DNA of 64,000 nucleotides from assembly GCF_019655855.1 (NCBI RefSeq), contig NZ_BPFX01000004.1, positions 248,001 to 312,000 of the forward strand, given 5' to 3'. Position 1 is the stretch's first letter. Every line of letters starts with the position of its first letter. This document shows, in pieces, positions 21,449 through 30,988 of this stretch. Position numbers and translations under genes: made by a program. The notes under the pieces are model-generated. The model was not told where the DNA came from. It was given only the letters and a program-made list of their open reading frames with translations, and searched no databases. The stretch is from Pseudomonas paralcaligenes (GTDB lineage: Bacteria > Pseudomonadota > Gammaproteobacteria > Pseudomonadales > Pseudomonadaceae).

Positions 21449-22249
21449 CTAAAGCGCCCAGCGCAATTGCGTGGGCAGGGGTGAAACGGGTTCCGGCTCC
21501 GGCGGCGTGCCGGGCAGCGCCAGCACGCGGTCGAGCACCTGGGCTTCGAGCGCGCCGAGTCTCGCCGAGCCGCGCTGGCGCGGACGCGGCAGGTCGACGG
21601 CCAGGTCCAGGCCGATGCGACCCTCCTCGATCAGGATCACCCGGTCGGCAATGGCCACCGCCTCCGCCACGTCGTGGGTCACCAGCAGCACGGTGAAGCC
21701 GTGCTTCTGCCACAGGCGCTCGATCAGCTGCTGCATCTCGATGCGGGTCAGCGCGTCCAGGGCGCCGAGCGGCTCGTCCAGCAGCAGCAGGCGCGGCTGG
21801 TGGATCAGGGCGCGGGCCAGGGCCACGCGCTGCTTCTGCCCACCGGACAGCGCCGCCGGCCACTCGCCCGCGCGGTCGGCCAGGCCGACGGCGGCCAACG
21901 CCTCGCGGGCCTTGGGCTTCCAGTCACCGGACAGGCCCAGGCCGACGTTGTCGATCACCCGCTTCCACGGCAGCAGGCGCGCGTCCTGGAACATCAGCCG
22001 GGTGTCCTCGCGGGCCGCCGACAGCGGGCCCTTGCCGGCCAGCAGCTGGCCGCCGCTGGGCGCATCGAGGCCGGCCAGCAGGCGCAGCAGGGTGCTCTTG
22101 CCGCAGCCGCTACGGCCGACCACGGCGACGAACTGGCCGGCCGGGATGTGCAGGTCGATGCCCTGCAGCACCTCGCGCTCGCCGAACGCCTTGCGGATGC
22201 CCTGGATGGCCAGGGGGATGCCCTGGCGGATGTTGTGCAGGGCGGTCAT
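21449..22249 (-). CDS. ssuB: SsuB, sulfonate ABC transporter ATP-binding protein
   Basis: 266 aa. Walker [10 protein letters not shown], signature [14 protein letters not shown], Walker [12 protein letters not shown] and switch histidine VTHDVAEA are all present. The ATG at 22249 overlaps the ssuC stop (ATGA). It drives import of aliphatic sulfonates with SsuC and SsuA. The length is normal for the taurine/sulfonate ATPase family. Confidence 0.93.
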   Translation of the reverse strand: MTALHNIRQGIPLAIQGIRKAFGEREVLQGIDLHIPAGQFVAVVGRSGCGKSTLLRLLAGLDAPSGGQLLAGKGPLSAAREDTRLMFQDARLLPWKRVIDNVGLGLSGDWKPKAREALAAVGLADRAGEWPAALSGGQKQRVALARALIHQPRLLLLDEPLGALDALTRIEMQQLIERLWQKHGFTVLLVTHDVAEAVAIADRVILIEEGRIGLDLAVDLPRPRQRGSARLGALEAQVLDRVLALPGTPPEPEPVSPLPTQLRWAL

Positions 22250-23040
22250 CGCGCACCCGCCTTGGCCTGGTAGGCCGGATGCCAGCGCAGCCAGGCGCGT
22301 TCGAGGCCGCGGGCGGCCACGTCGGCCAGCTTGCCGAGCACCGCGTAGAGCAGGATCGCCAGCACCACCACGTCGGTCTGCAGGAACTCGCGGGCGTTCA
22401 TCGCCAGGTAGCCGATGCCGCTGCTGGCGGAAATGGTCTCGGCGACGATCAGGGTCAGCCACATGAAGCCGAGGGCGAAGCGCACGCCGACCAGGATCGA
22501 CGGCAGCGCGCCGGGCAGGACCACCTGCCAGAACAGGGCGAAGCCCTTGAGGCCGTAGCTGCGCGCCATCTCCACCAGGGCCGGGTCGACGTTGCGGATG
22601 CCGTGGTAGGTGTTCAGGTAGATCGGGAACAGGGTGCCGAGGGCGACCAGGAAGATCTTCGCCGCCTCGTCGATGCCGAACCACAGGATCACCAGCGGGA
22701 TCAGCGCCAGGTGCGGCACGTTGCGGATCATCTGCACCGAGCTGTCGAGGAAGCGCTCACCCCAGTTGGACAGGCCGGTGATGAAGCCCAGCAGCAGACC
22801 GAGGCCGCCGCCGATGGCGAAACCGATGGCTGCGCGCTGGCCGCTGATGGCCAGGTGGGTCCAGATCTCGCCGCTCTTGAGCAGCGCCCAGCCGGCTTCG
22901 AGCACGGCGCTGGGCGCCGGCAGGATGCGGGTGGACAGCCAGCCGGCCGCCACCGCGCCCTGCCAGATCGCCAGCAGGGCCACGGGCAGGGCCCAAGGCG
23001 CCAGGCGGCGACCGATGTTGTGTAGCGTGTGCGTCGACAT
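22246..23040 (-). CDS. ssuC: SsuC, sulfonate ABC transporter permease
   Basis: 264 aa, six or so membrane helices, with the transport loop [20 protein letters not shown]. The ATG at 23040 is preceded by AAGGAG; nine codons further upstream a longer frame exists but lacks a site. It overlaps ssuB by 4 nt. A repeat element occupies the gap to ssuD. Confidence 0.92.
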   Translation of the reverse strand: MSTHTLHNIGRRLAPWALPVALLAIWQGAVAAGWLSTRILPAPSAVLEAGWALLKSGEIWTHLAISGQRAAIGFAIGGGLGLLLGFITGLSNWGERFLDSSVQMIRNVPHLALIPLVILWFGIDEAAKIFLVALGTLFPIYLNTYHGIRNVDPALVEMARSYGLKGFALFWQVVLPGALPSILVGVRFALGFMWLTLIVAETISASSGIGYLAMNAREFLQTDVVVLAILLYAVLGKLADVAARGLERAWLRWHPAYQAKAGAR

Positions 23041-23093
23041 GGCAACGCTCCTTTTCATGTTCGTCATACGTCAGGCTCGCACCTGGCCGATCT

Positions 23094-23187
23094 CCCTCAC
23101 CCCTGGCCCCTCTCCCAGGGGGAGAGGGGGATTTGGGCACAGCGCAGGCTGCCCCCTCTCCCTCCGGGAGAGGGTCGGGGTGAGGGG
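23094..23187. repeat. CCCTCTCCC...GGGAGAGGG repeat in the ssuD-ssuC gap
   Basis: It contains two short hairpins (CCCCTCTCCC/GGGGAGAGGGG and CCCTCTCCCTCCGGGAGAGGG) in a frame CCCTCAC ... GGTGAGGG. The same family is at 63320-63412. Confidence 0.8.
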
Positions 23188-23194
23188 CATGCCT

Positions 23195-24343
23195 TCAACT
23201 CGCCGCAGCCGCCTTGGGCAGGATGTCGCTGGAGATCATCTCGCCGAACGGGCTGACGTAGCCGCGGCTCTGCGGGCGCTCCGGCTGAGCGATGTCGAGG
23301 TGCGGGAACAGCAGCTCGGCGACCCGGTACGACTCTTCCAGGTGCGGGTAGCCGGAGAAGATGAAGGTGTCGATGCCAAGCTCGGCGTACTCCTTGACCC
23401 GCGCGGCCACGGTCGGGCCGTCGCCGACCAGGGCCGTGCCGGCGCCGCCGCGCACCAGGCCGACCCCGGCCCAGAGGTTGGGCGACACTTCCAGGTTGTC
23501 CTTGCGGCCGCCGTGCAGCGCGGCCATGCGCTGCTGGCCGACCGAGTCGAAGCGCGCCAGGGAGGCCTGGGCGCGGTCGATGGTGTCCTGATCCAGATGG
23601 CTGATCAGGCGGTCGGCGGCGGCCCAGGCCTCTTCGTTGGTCTCGCGCACGATCACGTGCAGGCGGATGCCGAAGCGCACTTCGCGGCCCAGCTTGGCGG
23701 CCTTCTCGCGCACGGCGGCGATCTTCTCGGCCACCGCGGCCGGCGGCTCGCCCCAGGTCAGGTACAGCTCGACCTGCTCGGCGGCCAGGTCCTGGGCGGC
23801 CTCGGAGGAGCCGCCGAAGTACAGCGGCGGGCGCGGCTGCTGGATCGGCGGGTAGAGCAGCTTGGCGCCCTTCACCTGGAGGTGCTTGCCGTCGTAGTCG
23901 ACGCTCTCGCCCTCCAGCACGCGGCGCCAGATGCGGGTGAATTCGACGGAGGCCTCGTAGCGCTCCTCGTGGGACAGGTGCAGGCCGTCGCCGGCCAGCT
24001 CGTCCGGGTCGCCGCCGGTGACCAGGTTGAACAGCGCGCGGCCATTGGACAGGCGGTCCAGGGTCGCCGCCTGGCGCGCGGCCACGGTGGGCGAGATGAT
24101 CCCCGGGCGCAGCGCGACCAGGAACTTCAGGTTCTGCGTCACCGGGATCAGCGAGGCGGCCACCAGCCAGGAGTCCTCGCAGGAGCGTCCGGTGGGGATC
24201 AGCACGCCGCCGTAGCCGAGACGGTCGGCGGCCTGGGCGATCTGGGTGAGGTAGCCATGGTCGACGGCGCGGGCGCCTTCGGCGGTACCGAGGTATTTGC
24301 CGTCGCCATGGGTGGGCAGGAACCAGAAGATGTTGAGGCTCAT
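23195..24343 (-). CDS. ssuD: SsuD, FMNH2-dependent alkanesulfonate monooxygenase
   Basis: 382 aa, bacterial luciferase-like TIM barrel. It uses reduced flavin from SsuE and oxygen to split alkanesulfonates into aldehyde and sulfite. The start [19 protein letters not shown] with AGGAG upstream is the family N terminus; other conserved parts are [31 protein letters not shown] and YFGGSSEAA. The length is typical. It lies between ssuA and ssuC in the standard order. Confidence 0.95.
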   Translation of the reverse strand: MSLNIFWFLPTHGDGKYLGTAEGARAVDHGYLTQIAQAADRLGYGGVLIPTGRSCEDSWLVAASLIPVTQNLKFLVALRPGIISPTVAARQAATLDRLSNGRALFNLVTGGDPDELAGDGLHLSHEERYEASVEFTRIWRRVLEGESVDYDGKHLQVKGAKLLYPPIQQPRPPLYFGGSSEAAQDLAAEQVELYLTWGEPPAAVAEKIAAVREKAAKLGREVRFGIRLHVIVRETNEEAWAAADRLISHLDQDTIDRAQASLARFDSVGQQRMAALHGGRKDNLEVSPNLWAGVGLVRGGAGTALVGDGPTVAARVKEYAELGIDTFIFSGYPHLEESYRVAELLFPHLDIAQPERPQSRGYVSPFGEMISSDILPKAAAAS

Positions 24344-24402
24344 GGAGTGGTCTCCTAGATGGATTCGGTGTCGCCGCGGCCCGGCGGGCCGCGGCGTGGG
24401 GC

Positions 24403-25371
24403 TTACTGCTGGGCGACCTTGGCGGATGCCGGCGGCGTCCAGATCACGTCCTGGATGACCAGCTTCTTCGGGATCAGCTTGAGGTCGGTGAAGGTGTCGG
24501 CGATCTTCTGCTGGGCGACCACCACGTCCGGGCCGATCAGCTTGGCGCCGTAGCCCTGGCGCTTGACCGCGCTGTAGGTGATCTCGCGCGACAGGCCGAG
24601 CAGCGGCGCGACCTGGTCGGTGGCTTCGTCCAGGTTGCCCTGCACCCACTCGCCGACGCCGCGGATCTCGTCGATCAGCACGCCGATCACCTGCGGGTTC
24701 TTCTCCGCGTAGGGACGGGTGGCCAGGTAGAACTGGTGGTTGTCGACCAGGCCGGTGCCGTCGCGCAGGGTGCGGGCCTGCAGCTGGTGCTCGGCGGCGG
24801 ACTGGAAGGGGTCCCAGATCACCCAGGCGTCGACGCTGCCGCGCTCGAAGGCGGCGCGGGCGTCGGCCGGCGGCAGGTACACGGGCTGGATGTCAGCGTA
24901 CTTGAGGCCGGCGTCTTCCAGGGCGCGCACCAGCAGGTAGTGCACGTTGGAACCCTTGTTCAGCGCGACCTTCTTGCCCTTCAGCTCGGCGACCGATTTG
25001 ATCGGCGAGTCCTTCGGCACCAGAATCGCCTCGCCGGTCGGGGCGGGCGGCTCGTGGGCCACGTAGAGCAGGTCTGCGCCGGCGGCCTGGGCGAACACCG
25101 GCGGGGTCTCGCCGGTGACGCCGAAGTCCACCGAGCCGACGTTGAGCCCTTCGAGCAGCTGCGGGCCGCCCGGGAACTCGGTCCACTTCACCTCGACGCC
25201 CTGCTCGGCCAGACGCTTCTCCAGCGTGCCCTTGGCCTTGAGCAGCACCAGGGTGCCGTATTTCTGATAGCCGATCCGCAGGGTCTCGGCCTGTGCTTGA
25301 GTGATGGCGCCGAAGGAGATGGCCGCGGCAAACAGGGCGACCAGGCTCCGACGCAAAGTAATGGTGCGCAT
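24403..25371 (-). CDS. ssuA: SsuA, periplasmic sulfonate-binding protein
   Basis: 322 aa, with signal peptide ending [10 protein letters not shown]. The mature protein starts [17 protein letters not shown], and [20 protein letters not shown] is typical of the NMT1/SsuA family. GGAGAG precedes the ATG. It delivers sulfonates to SsuC-SsuB. Confidence 0.93.
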   Translation of the reverse strand: MRTITLRRSLVALFAAAISFGAITQAQAETLRIGYQKYGTLVLLKAKGTLEKRLAEQGVEVKWTEFPGGPQLLEGLNVGSVDFGVTGETPPVFAQAAGADLLYVAHEPPAPTGEAILVPKDSPIKSVAELKGKKVALNKGSNVHYLLVRALEDAGLKYADIQPVYLPPADARAAFERGSVDAWVIWDPFQSAAEHQLQARTLRDGTGLVDNHQFYLATRPYAEKNPQVIGVLIDEIRGVGEWVQGNLDEATDQVAPLLGLSREITYSAVKRQGYGAKLIGPDVVVAQQKIADTFTDLKLIPKKLVIQDVIWTPPASAKVAQQ

Positions 25372-25449
25372 GGCGCTCTCCCTTTGCTGTGGTTTTTCTA
25401 GGTTGGCTACCTGCTTGCCCGTTGGCGGGCGAGTAAGGCGGGATAATCA

Positions 25450-25541
25450 GCGGCAAGCTACAAGCCTCAAGCGGCAAGCGGACGTGCCCGCTCTTGCTCT
25501 GGCCTTTACTTGCAGCTTGTAGCTTGAAGCTCGTAGCTGCT
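25450..25541. repeat. Inverted AAGCTGCAAGCTT-type repeat, second copy
   Basis: CGGCAAGCTACAAGCCTCAA faces ACTTGCAGCTTGTAGCTTGA in the ssuE-ssuA gap. It is the same family as 21367-21448. Confidence 0.75.
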
Positions 25542-25543
25542 CT

Positions 25544-26131
25544 TCAAATGCTCCAGCGGGCGTTCACCAGCCGGTCGTTCAACAATTGCGGGTCGATCGG
25601 TTTCGGCCGGCGGGCCAGGGCGGCGAGGAACTGCTCCAGCGCATCGTTCAGGCGCAGCTCCAGGTCCGGCACCAGCCGCACGCACTCTTCCAGGTACTGG
25701 ATCTGGCTGTCGTCGGCGAACACGCCGTGCAGCACTTCCTGGGCCTTGAGCGCGGCCAGCACCGGCTTCAGCGCGTAGTCCACCGCCAGCATGTGGGCGG
25801 GGCTGCCACCGCTGGCGATGGGCAGCGCCACCTTGTGCTGCAGGGCGCGCTCGGGGAGCACGTCCAGCAGCGTCTTCAGCGCCCCGGAGAACGAGGCCTT
25901 GTACACCGGCGTCGCCACCAGCAGGCCATCGGCCAGGGAGACCTGCTCGATGAAGTGACGGATCTGCGGGCTGGCGAAGTTGGCGTACAGCAGGTCTTCC
26001 GCCGGAAAGTCGCGGACCTGGTAGGAAACCACCTCCACGCCACGCAACTCCAGGCGGCGCCGGGCATAGTCGAGAAGACCGTTGGAACGGGACTTCTGGC
26101 TCGGGCTGCCGCCCAGTGAAACTACCAGCAT
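25544..26131 (-). CDS. ssuE: SsuE, NADPH-dependent FMN reductase
   Basis: 195 aa flavodoxin-like reductase that supplies FMNH2 to SsuD. It opens [16 protein letters not shown] and has the flavin-binding loop [27 protein letters not shown] precedes the ATG. It lies 10 nt behind lsfA, so the peroxiredoxin and the sulfonate genes form one transcription unit. Confidence 0.92.
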   Translation of the reverse strand: MLVVSLGGSPSQKSRSNGLLDYARRRLELRGVEVVSYQVRDFPAEDLLYANFASPQIRHFIEQVSLADGLLVATPVYKASFSGALKTLLDVLPERALQHKVALPIASGGSPAHMLAVDYALKPVLAALKAQEVLHGVFADDSQIQYLEECVRLVPDLELRLNDALEQFLAALARRPKPIDPQLLNDRLVNARWSI

Positions 26132-26141
26132 GATGACTTCC

Positions 26142-26780
26142 TTAACGGTTCGGCTGCGGCGTCAGGCGCAAGTACGGCTTCACCGCGCGGTAGCCTTTCG
26201 GGAAGCGGCGGGCGATCTCTTCCTCGTCCTTCAGCGAGGGCACGATCACCACCTCGTCGCCGTCCTGCCAGTTGGCCGGGGTGGCGACCTTGTGGTTGTC
26301 GGTGAGCTGCAGCGAGTCGATCACCCGCAGGATCTCGTTGAAGTTGCGCCCGGTGCTGGCCGGGTAGGTGATGATCAGGCGCACCTTCTTGTTCGGGTCG
26401 ATAATGAACAGCGAGCGCACGGTGAGGGTATCGTTGGCGTTCGGGTGGATCAGGTCGTACAGGCCGGATACCTTGCGGTCGGCGTCGGCCAGGATCGGGA
26501 AGTTGACCAGGGTGTTCTGGGTCTCGTTGATGTCGTCGATCCAGCGCAGGTGCGAATCCACCGGGTCCACGGAGAGGGCGATGGCCTTCACCCCGCGCTG
26601 GGCGAACTCGTCCTTCAGCTTGGCGGTGAAGCCCAGCTCGGTGGTGCACACCGGGGTGAAGTCGGCGGGGTGGGAAAACAGCACGCCCCAGCTGTCGCCC
26701 AGCCAGTCGTGGAAACGGATGCGACCCTCGCTGGAGTCCTGCTCGAAGTCGGGGGCGATGTCGCCCAGGCGGATGCTCAT
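26142..26780 (-). CDS. lsfA: LsfA, 1-Cys peroxiredoxin
   Basis: 212 aa Prx6-type peroxidase. The peroxidatic cysteine C45 is in [15 protein letters not shown]; no resolving cysteine is apparent. The family's long C-terminal domain ([19 protein letters not shown] onward) is complete. AAGGAAC precedes the ATG. It heads the lsfA-ssuEADCBF operon; in Pseudomonas LsfA is sulfate-starvation induced and protects against peroxide, which fits oxygen-dependent desulfonation by SsuD/E. Confidence 0.94.
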   Translation of the reverse strand: MSIRLGDIAPDFEQDSSEGRIRFHDWLGDSWGVLFSHPADFTPVCTTELGFTAKLKDEFAQRGVKAIALSVDPVDSHLRWIDDINETQNTLVNFPILADADRKVSGLYDLIHPNANDTLTVRSLFIIDPNKKVRLIITYPASTGRNFNEILRVIDSLQLTDNHKVATPANWQDGDEVVIVPSLKDEEEIARRFPKGYRAVKPYLRLTPQPNR

Positions 26781-26983
26781 GGTGGTGTTCCTTCAGGTTC
26801 GTTGCGTGGGGCTCACTATGCGCAGGAACGAAAAGGAAGAAAAAGAATAAATAATGATTTATTTATTCCATTTTAAGATATGCATTTCATGCATAAACGC
26901 ATAAGCATCTAATCAATTATTCTTTCAATGAATAAGCAGCAGCCCATATAGTCAGCACCGCTCTTCCATTCCAAGGACGTCCG
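26781..26983. promoter_or_regulatory. AT-rich divergent control region lsfA-ssu / sbp
   Basis: 203 bp, far richer in A+T than its surroundings between 26830 and 26940. It holds an inverted repeat TTATTC / GAATAA (26917-26935), a double ATGCAT (26880-26894) and many ATAAAT runs. Both flanking units serve sulfur starvation, so CysB binding is the natural guess. The site itself is not proved. Confidence 0.5.
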
Positions 26984-27976
26984 ATGAAACGCCTACTGCC
27001 TCTCTCCCTGCTGGCCGCCAGCTTCGCCTTCGCCGCCTCCGCCCAGGCGGCGAACCTACTCAACGTCTCCTACGACGTGATGCGCGACTTCTACAAGGAC
27101 TACAACGCCGCCTTCCAGAAACACTGGCAGGCCGAGGGCGGCAAGCCGCTGACCATCCAGATGTCCCACGGCGGCTCTAGCAAGCAGGCCCGCGCCGTGA
27201 TCGACGGCCTGCCGGCCGACGTGATCACCATGAACATGGCCACCGACATCAACGCGCTGGCCGACAACGGCGGCCTGGTGCCCCAGGACTGGGCCGCGCG
27301 CCTGCCCGACAACAGCGCGCCCTTCACCTCCGCCACCGTGTTCATCGTGCGCAAGGGCAACCCCAAGGCCCTGAACGACTGGCCGGACCTGCTCAAGGAC
27401 GGCGTGCAGGTGGTGGTGCCCAACCCCAAGACCTCGGGCAACGGCCGCTACACCTACCTCTCCGCCTGGGGCTACGTGCTGCAGAACGGCGGTGACGAGA
27501 ACAAGGCCAAGGACTTCGTCGGCAAGCTGTTCAAGCAGGCGCCGGTGCTGGACACCGGCGGCCGCGCCGCCACCACCACCTTCATCCAGAACCAGATCGG
27601 CGACGTGCTGGTGACCTTCGAGAACGAGGCCGAGATGATCGCCCGCGAATTCGGCCGCGGCGGCTTCGAAGTGGTCTACCCGACCGTGTCCGCCCAGGCC
27701 GAGCCGCCGGTGACGGTGGTCGACAAGGTGGTCGATCGCAAGGGCACCCGTGCCGAAGCCGAGGCCTATCTGAAATACCTGTGGTCCGAAGAGGGCCAGC
27801 GCATCGCCGCCAACAACTACCTGCGCCCGCGCAACGAGAAGATCCTCGCCGAGTTCTCCGACCGCTTCCCGAAGGTCACTTTCCTCAACGTGAACGAAAC
27901 CTTCGGCGACTGGCCGAGCATCCAGAAGACCCACTTCAACGATGGTGGCGTGTTCGACCAGATCTATGCGCAGTGA
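26984..27976 (+). CDS. sbp: Sbp, periplasmic sulfate-binding protein
   Basis: 330 aa. The signal peptide is MKRLLPLSLLAASFAFAASA with cleavage near QA-ANLLNVSYD. The sulfate-binding family landmarks are the DVMRDFYKDYN start, HGGSSKQARAVIDGLPADV, and NPKTSGNGRYTYLSAWGYV. AAGGA precedes the ATG. The cysTWA permease/ATPase genes that follow sbp in P. aeruginosa are absent here: a hairpin and a convergent HU gene follow instead, so the rest of the transporter must be encoded elsewhere. Confidence 0.94.
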   Translation: MKRLLPLSLLAASFAFAASAQAANLLNVSYDVMRDFYKDYNAAFQKHWQAEGGKPLTIQMSHGGSSKQARAVIDGLPADVITMNMATDINALADNGGLVPQDWAARLPDNSAPFTSATVFIVRKGNPKALNDWPDLLKDGVQVVVPNPKTSGNGRYTYLSAWGYVLQNGGDENKAKDFVGKLFKQAPVLDTGGRAATTTFIQNQIGDVLVTFENEAEMIAREFGRGGFEVVYPTVSAQAEPPVTVVDKVVDRKGTRAEAEAYLKYLWSEEGQRIAANNYLRPRNEKILAEFSDRFPKVTFLNVNETFGDWPSIQKTHFNDGGVFDQIYAQ

Positions 27977-28036
27977 CGCCAGATCGGTGACATAAGGACA
28001 GGGAAGTGATGCGAAGGGCAGGGATGCCCGGGGAAC

Positions 28037-28066
28037 GCAGCCCGGAGCGACGAGGCTCCGGGCTGC
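28037..28066. terminator. Strong hairpin between convergent sbp and HU genes
   Basis: A perfect 12-bp stem (GCAGCCCGGAGC / GCTCCGGGCTGC, 6-nt loop) lies in the 99-nt gap. No long T-run is present, but position and strength suit a bidirectional terminator. Confidence 0.7.
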
Positions 28067-28075
28067 AGCAACGGA

Positions 28076-28348
28076 TCAGTTGACGGCGTCCTTCAGGGAC
28101 TTGCCCGGCTTGAAGGCCACGGTGTTGCTGGCCTTGATCTTGACCGGGGCGCCGGTCTGCGGGTTCTTGCCGGTACGGGCACCGCGATGGCGTTGGAGGA
28201 AGGTGCCGAAGCCGACCAGGGTGACACTGTCCTTGCGGTTCAGCGCACTGGTGATTTCTTCGAGCACGGCGTTGAGTACGCGATTGGCCTGGTCTTTGGT
28301 CAGATCGGCCTTTTCGGCGATGGCCGCGGCGAGTTCAGGTTTGCGCAT
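28076..28348 (-). CDS. hupA: HU-family nucleoid protein
   Basis: 90 aa DNA-bending histone-like protein. It starts MRKPELAAAIAEKADLTKDQ behind AAAGAGGC. The conserved VTLVGFGTFLQRHRGARTGKNPQTG beta-arm region (split here only by quoting) and the KASNTVAFKPGKSLKDAVN end are diagnostic. It resembles the HU-alpha type of Pseudomonas (PA5348). The longer upstream frame is not coding. The symbol is by resemblance. Confidence 0.92.
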   Translation of the reverse strand: MRKPELAAAIAEKADLTKDQANRVLNAVLEEITSALNRKDSVTLVGFGTFLQRHRGARTGKNPQTGAPVKIKASNTVAFKPGKSLKDAVN

Positions 28349-28580
28349 AGATGCCTCTTTGACGGTTTGTTGTTGTTGTGTCCGTGCTGTCCGTCCAGAA
28401 CAGCGCCAAAGGCGCCGCAACGGCTCTGCGCTGCGGCAGACCCGGGGAGAATGGCATGCCATCCGGCACCGCGCCAGTACTGCCCGCCGGTTTGCCGGGT
28501 CGATCACAGGACGAAACGGACAGAGCAGCCGCCATTTCAGCCATCGACCGGGCGCCTCCGGCAAACGGCCCACAAATGCA

Positions 28581-28604
28581 AACGGCGGCCCGCAGGCCGC
28601 CGTT
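28581..28604 (-). terminator. Terminator hairpin of rubredoxin gene
   Basis: A perfect 10-bp stem AACGGCGGCC / GGCCGCCGTT with a 4-nt loop lies 22 nt past the rubredoxin stop. The rest of the 28349-28625 gap is the HU promoter region, with no gene seen. Confidence 0.75.
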
Positions 28605-28625
28605 ACCGGTGGATAACGCCTTGGA

Positions 28626-28793
28626 TCAGCCGATCTCGATCATCTCGAAGTCGGCCTTGCCCACGCCACAGTCCGGGCACAGCCAGTCCGCCGGCACGTC
28701 TTCCCAACGGGTGCCGGGTGCGATGTCGTCATCGGGCCAACCCAGGCTCTCGTCGTAGATCAGGCCACAGACCACACATTGCCACTTCTTCAT
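28626..28793 (-). CDS. rubA: Rubredoxin
   Basis: 55-aa iron-sulfur (Fe-Cys4) electron carrier. The two CxxCG knuckles are visible: CVVCG at residues 6-10 and CPDCG at 39-43, with [11 protein letters not shown] between them. GAGGTAG lies upstream of the ATG at 28793. In Pseudomonas such rubredoxins pass electrons from rubredoxin reductase to alkane hydroxylases or oxidative-stress enzymes. It is single in this window, divergent from ubiC. Confidence 0.95.
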   Translation of the reverse strand: MKKWQCVVCGLIYDESLGWPDDDIAPGTRWEDVPADWLCPDCGVGKADFEMIEIG

Positions 28794-28950
28794 CGTCTAC
28801 CTCATCGCGGGCCGTCTTCTGGTGGACGCTTGCCCTGGTTAAAAAATCAGCAGGCTTTGTACTGGTATGGAGGCCGGTGTGCAAGTGCCTGGCACGGGCG
28901 TCCGTCGTGTTAAGCTCGCCGCCTTCCACAGGTTAGCCGAAGCCGTTGTC

Positions 28951-29502
28951 GTGCCCACCTCCGCCCTCGCCCACCCACCCCGCTGGCTCAACGCCGCCCA
29001 ATTGCACCCGGTGCCGGTGCCGCTGCTGCGCGACTGGCTGTTCGACCAGGGCTCGCTGACCCGCCGCCTCACCGCCCTCAGTGCGGACCGCTTCGCCGTG
29101 CAACCGCTGGAGCAGGGCTGGCAGGTGCTGCGCGCCGACGAATGCGCCGCCCTGCAGGTGCCGGCCGGCAGCCTGGGCTGGGTGCGCGAGGTGTTCCTGC
29201 TCGGCGCCGGCCAGCCCTGGGTGTTCGCCCGCAGCGTGGCGGCGCGCCATGCGCTGGAAGGCTCCGGCTTCGAGCTGGGCAAGCTGGGCAGCCGTTCCCT
29301 GGGCGAGCTGCTGTTCAGCGACCGCGCCTTCGCCCGCGGCGAGCTGCAGGCCTGCCGCTACCCGGCGGCCTGGCTGCCGGCCGAGGTGCGCGCCGAGCAG
29401 CTCTGGGGACGGCGCTCCTGCTTCCGCCGCGACGGCCTCGGCGTGCTGGTGGCCGAGGTGTTCCTGCCGGCGTTCTGGGAGCAGGCGCAGGCCATCGGAT
29501 AA
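28951..29502 (+). CDS. ubiC: UbiC, chorismate pyruvate-lyase
   Basis: 183 aa from the GTG at 28951; the frame extends upstream without stop, but this start gives the family length. It removes pyruvate from chorismate to give 4-hydroxybenzoate, the first step of ubiquinone synthesis. [17 protein letters not shown], the arginine in GWVREVFL, the [11 protein letters not shown] loop and the glutamate in LVAEVFLP are typical active-site parts. The Shine-Dalgarno is weak. ubiA, the next enzyme, follows after a 236-nt gap filled largely by a repeat. Confidence 0.92.
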   Translation: MPTSALAHPPRWLNAAQLHPVPVPLLRDWLFDQGSLTRRLTALSADRFAVQPLEQGWQVLRADECAALQVPAGSLGWVREVFLLGAGQPWVFARSVAARHALEGSGFELGKLGSRSLGELLFSDRAFARGELQACRYPAAWLPAEVRAEQLWGRRSCFRRDGLGVLVAEVFLPAFWEQAQAIG

Positions 29503-29524
29503 GCCCCCTATCCGGACAAAACCC

Positions 29525-29604
29525 CGTCATTCCCGCGCAGGCGGGAATCCATGCTCAGGTCGAAACACCGCGCGCCTGGGTCCCCGCCTGCGCGGGGACG
29601 ACGG
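29525..29604. repeat. CGTCATTCCCGCGCAGGCGGGAA paired-palindrome repeat
   Basis: A pair of hairpins, CGTCATTCCCGCGCAGGCGG... and GTCCCCGCCTGCGCGGGGAC, lies between ubiC and ubiA. The same family occurs at 44975-45066, 45483-45594, 57154-57223 and 57271-57340. Confidence 0.85.
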
Positions 29605-29738
29605 AGCGTGGGGATGTGCGTACCGCCATCGCCCCACCCGATCGCCCTGGGAGCGCGCGTCCCGAAACCAGACGCCGCCCTCGCTACGGGCCGTGCCACT
29701 GCTCGTATAATCGGCGCTCCTGGCATGGAGACCCGCCG

Positions 29739-30632
29739 ATGTACCAATCCTTCCTGCTCGCCCTCAACCGCCTGCACCCGCGCACCTGGGACTTCGTCCA
29801 GCTGATGCGCCTGGACAAGCCCATCGGCATCTACCTGCTGCTGTGGCCGACCCTCTGGGCCCTGTGGGTGGCCAGCAAGGGCGTACCGAGCCTCAAGCTG
29901 CTGCTGATCTTCGTCCTCGGCACCCTGTTCATGCGCGCCGCCGGCTGCGTGATCAACGACTACGCCGACCGCCACTTCGACGGCCACGTGGCACGCACCA
30001 AGGCGCGGCCGCTGGCCGACGGCCGGGTGACGCCGCGCGAGGCGCTGATCCTGTTCGCCGTGCTGGTGGGCATGAGCTTCGTACTGGTGCTGTTCACCAA
30101 CCTGACCACCTTCCTGCTGTCCTTCGGCGGCCTGGCCCTGGCGGCGTGCTATCCCTTCATGAAGCGCTACACCTACTACCCCCAGGTGGTGCTGGGCGCG
30201 GCCTTCTCCTGGGGCATGCCGATGGCCTTCAGCGCGGTGACCGGCGAATTGCCGCCGGCCGAGGCCTGGCTGCTGTACATCGCCAACCTGCTGTGGACGG
30301 TGGCCTACGACACCTATTACGCGATGACCGACCGCGAGGACGACCTGAAGATCGGGGTGAAGTCCACCGCCATCCTGTTCGGCGACGCCGACCGCATCAT
30401 CATCCTGACCCTGCAGGGCCTGGCCCTGCTGTGCCTGGCCATGGCCGGCGCACGCTTCAGTTTGGGCATCTGGTTCCTGTTCGGCCTGTTCGCCGCCGCC
30501 GCCTGCTTCGCCTGGGAGTTCTGGAGCACCCGCGACCGCGACCCGCAGAAGTGCTTCGCCGCCTTCCTGCACAACCACTGGGCCGGGCTGGCGATCTTCG
30601 CCGGCATCGTGGTGGACTACGCCGTGCGCTAG
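29739..30632 (+). CDS. ubiA: UbiA, 4-hydroxybenzoate octaprenyltransferase
   Basis: 297 aa, multi-helix membrane prenyltransferase. It attaches the polyprenyl tail to 4-hydroxybenzoate. The two aspartate-rich motifs are visible: [19 protein letters not shown] and [21 protein letters not shown] precedes the ATG, and a TATAAT at 29706-29711 could be its own -10 element. The stop overlaps that of the convergent membrane gene by 4 nt. Confidence 0.95.
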   Translation: MYQSFLLALNRLHPRTWDFVQLMRLDKPIGIYLLLWPTLWALWVASKGVPSLKLLLIFVLGTLFMRAAGCVINDYADRHFDGHVARTKARPLADGRVTPREALILFAVLVGMSFVLVLFTNLTTFLLSFGGLALAACYPFMKRYTYYPQVVLGAAFSWGMPMAFSAVTGELPPAEAWLLYIANLLWTVAYDTYYAMTDREDDLKIGVKSTAILFGDADRIIILTLQGLALLCLAMAGARFSLGIWFLFGLFAAAACFAWEFWSTRDRDPQKCFAAFLHNHWAGLAIFAGIVVDYAVR

Positions 30633-30988
30633 GCGCCGCCGAGCCTCGCGGCCTTTCGCCAGAGCAGCCGGCCCAGCCAGGTGATCCCGAGCGGGATCAC
30701 CCAGCCGATGCCCGCCAGGGGAATCAGCCAGTAGGATTCGGCGGACTTCGGGCCACTCAGCCAGAAGAAGCCGCCATGGGTGTCGACGACGAACAGCACG
30801 CTGAACATCACCGCGCTCAGCAGGATCGCACCCAGGTTCGGCGCCCAGTAGGCGGCGAAGACGAAACCGAACCAGAAGGCAGATAGATCAGCATAGGCAA
30901 GGTTATTAGCCGGTCCGAGAAAACGCACAAGCGAATAAACCAAAGCTGAAGTTAATGTATAGGCGAGCGAATAGATGAACGATTTCAT
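30629..30988 (-). CDS. Small membrane protein, candidate immunity protein for the upstream effector
   Basis: 119 aa with three or four predicted membrane segments (about residues 3-24, 36-69, 86-110) and a basic C-terminal tail. No known domain was recognised. Its ATG overlaps the stop of the upstream L,D-transpeptidase-like gene (ATGA) and has its own GGAGGTG, so the two are co-translated. Immunity proteins to periplasmic peptidoglycan effectors are usually membrane-bound or periplasmic, which fits. The function is inferred from the pairing only. Confidence 0.6.
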   Translation of the reverse strand: MKSFIYSLAYTLTSALVYSLVRFLGPANNLAYADLSAFWFGFVFAAYWAPNLGAILLSAVMFSVLFVVDTHGGFFWLSGPKSAESYWLIPLAGIGWVIPLGITWLGRLLWRKAARLGGA

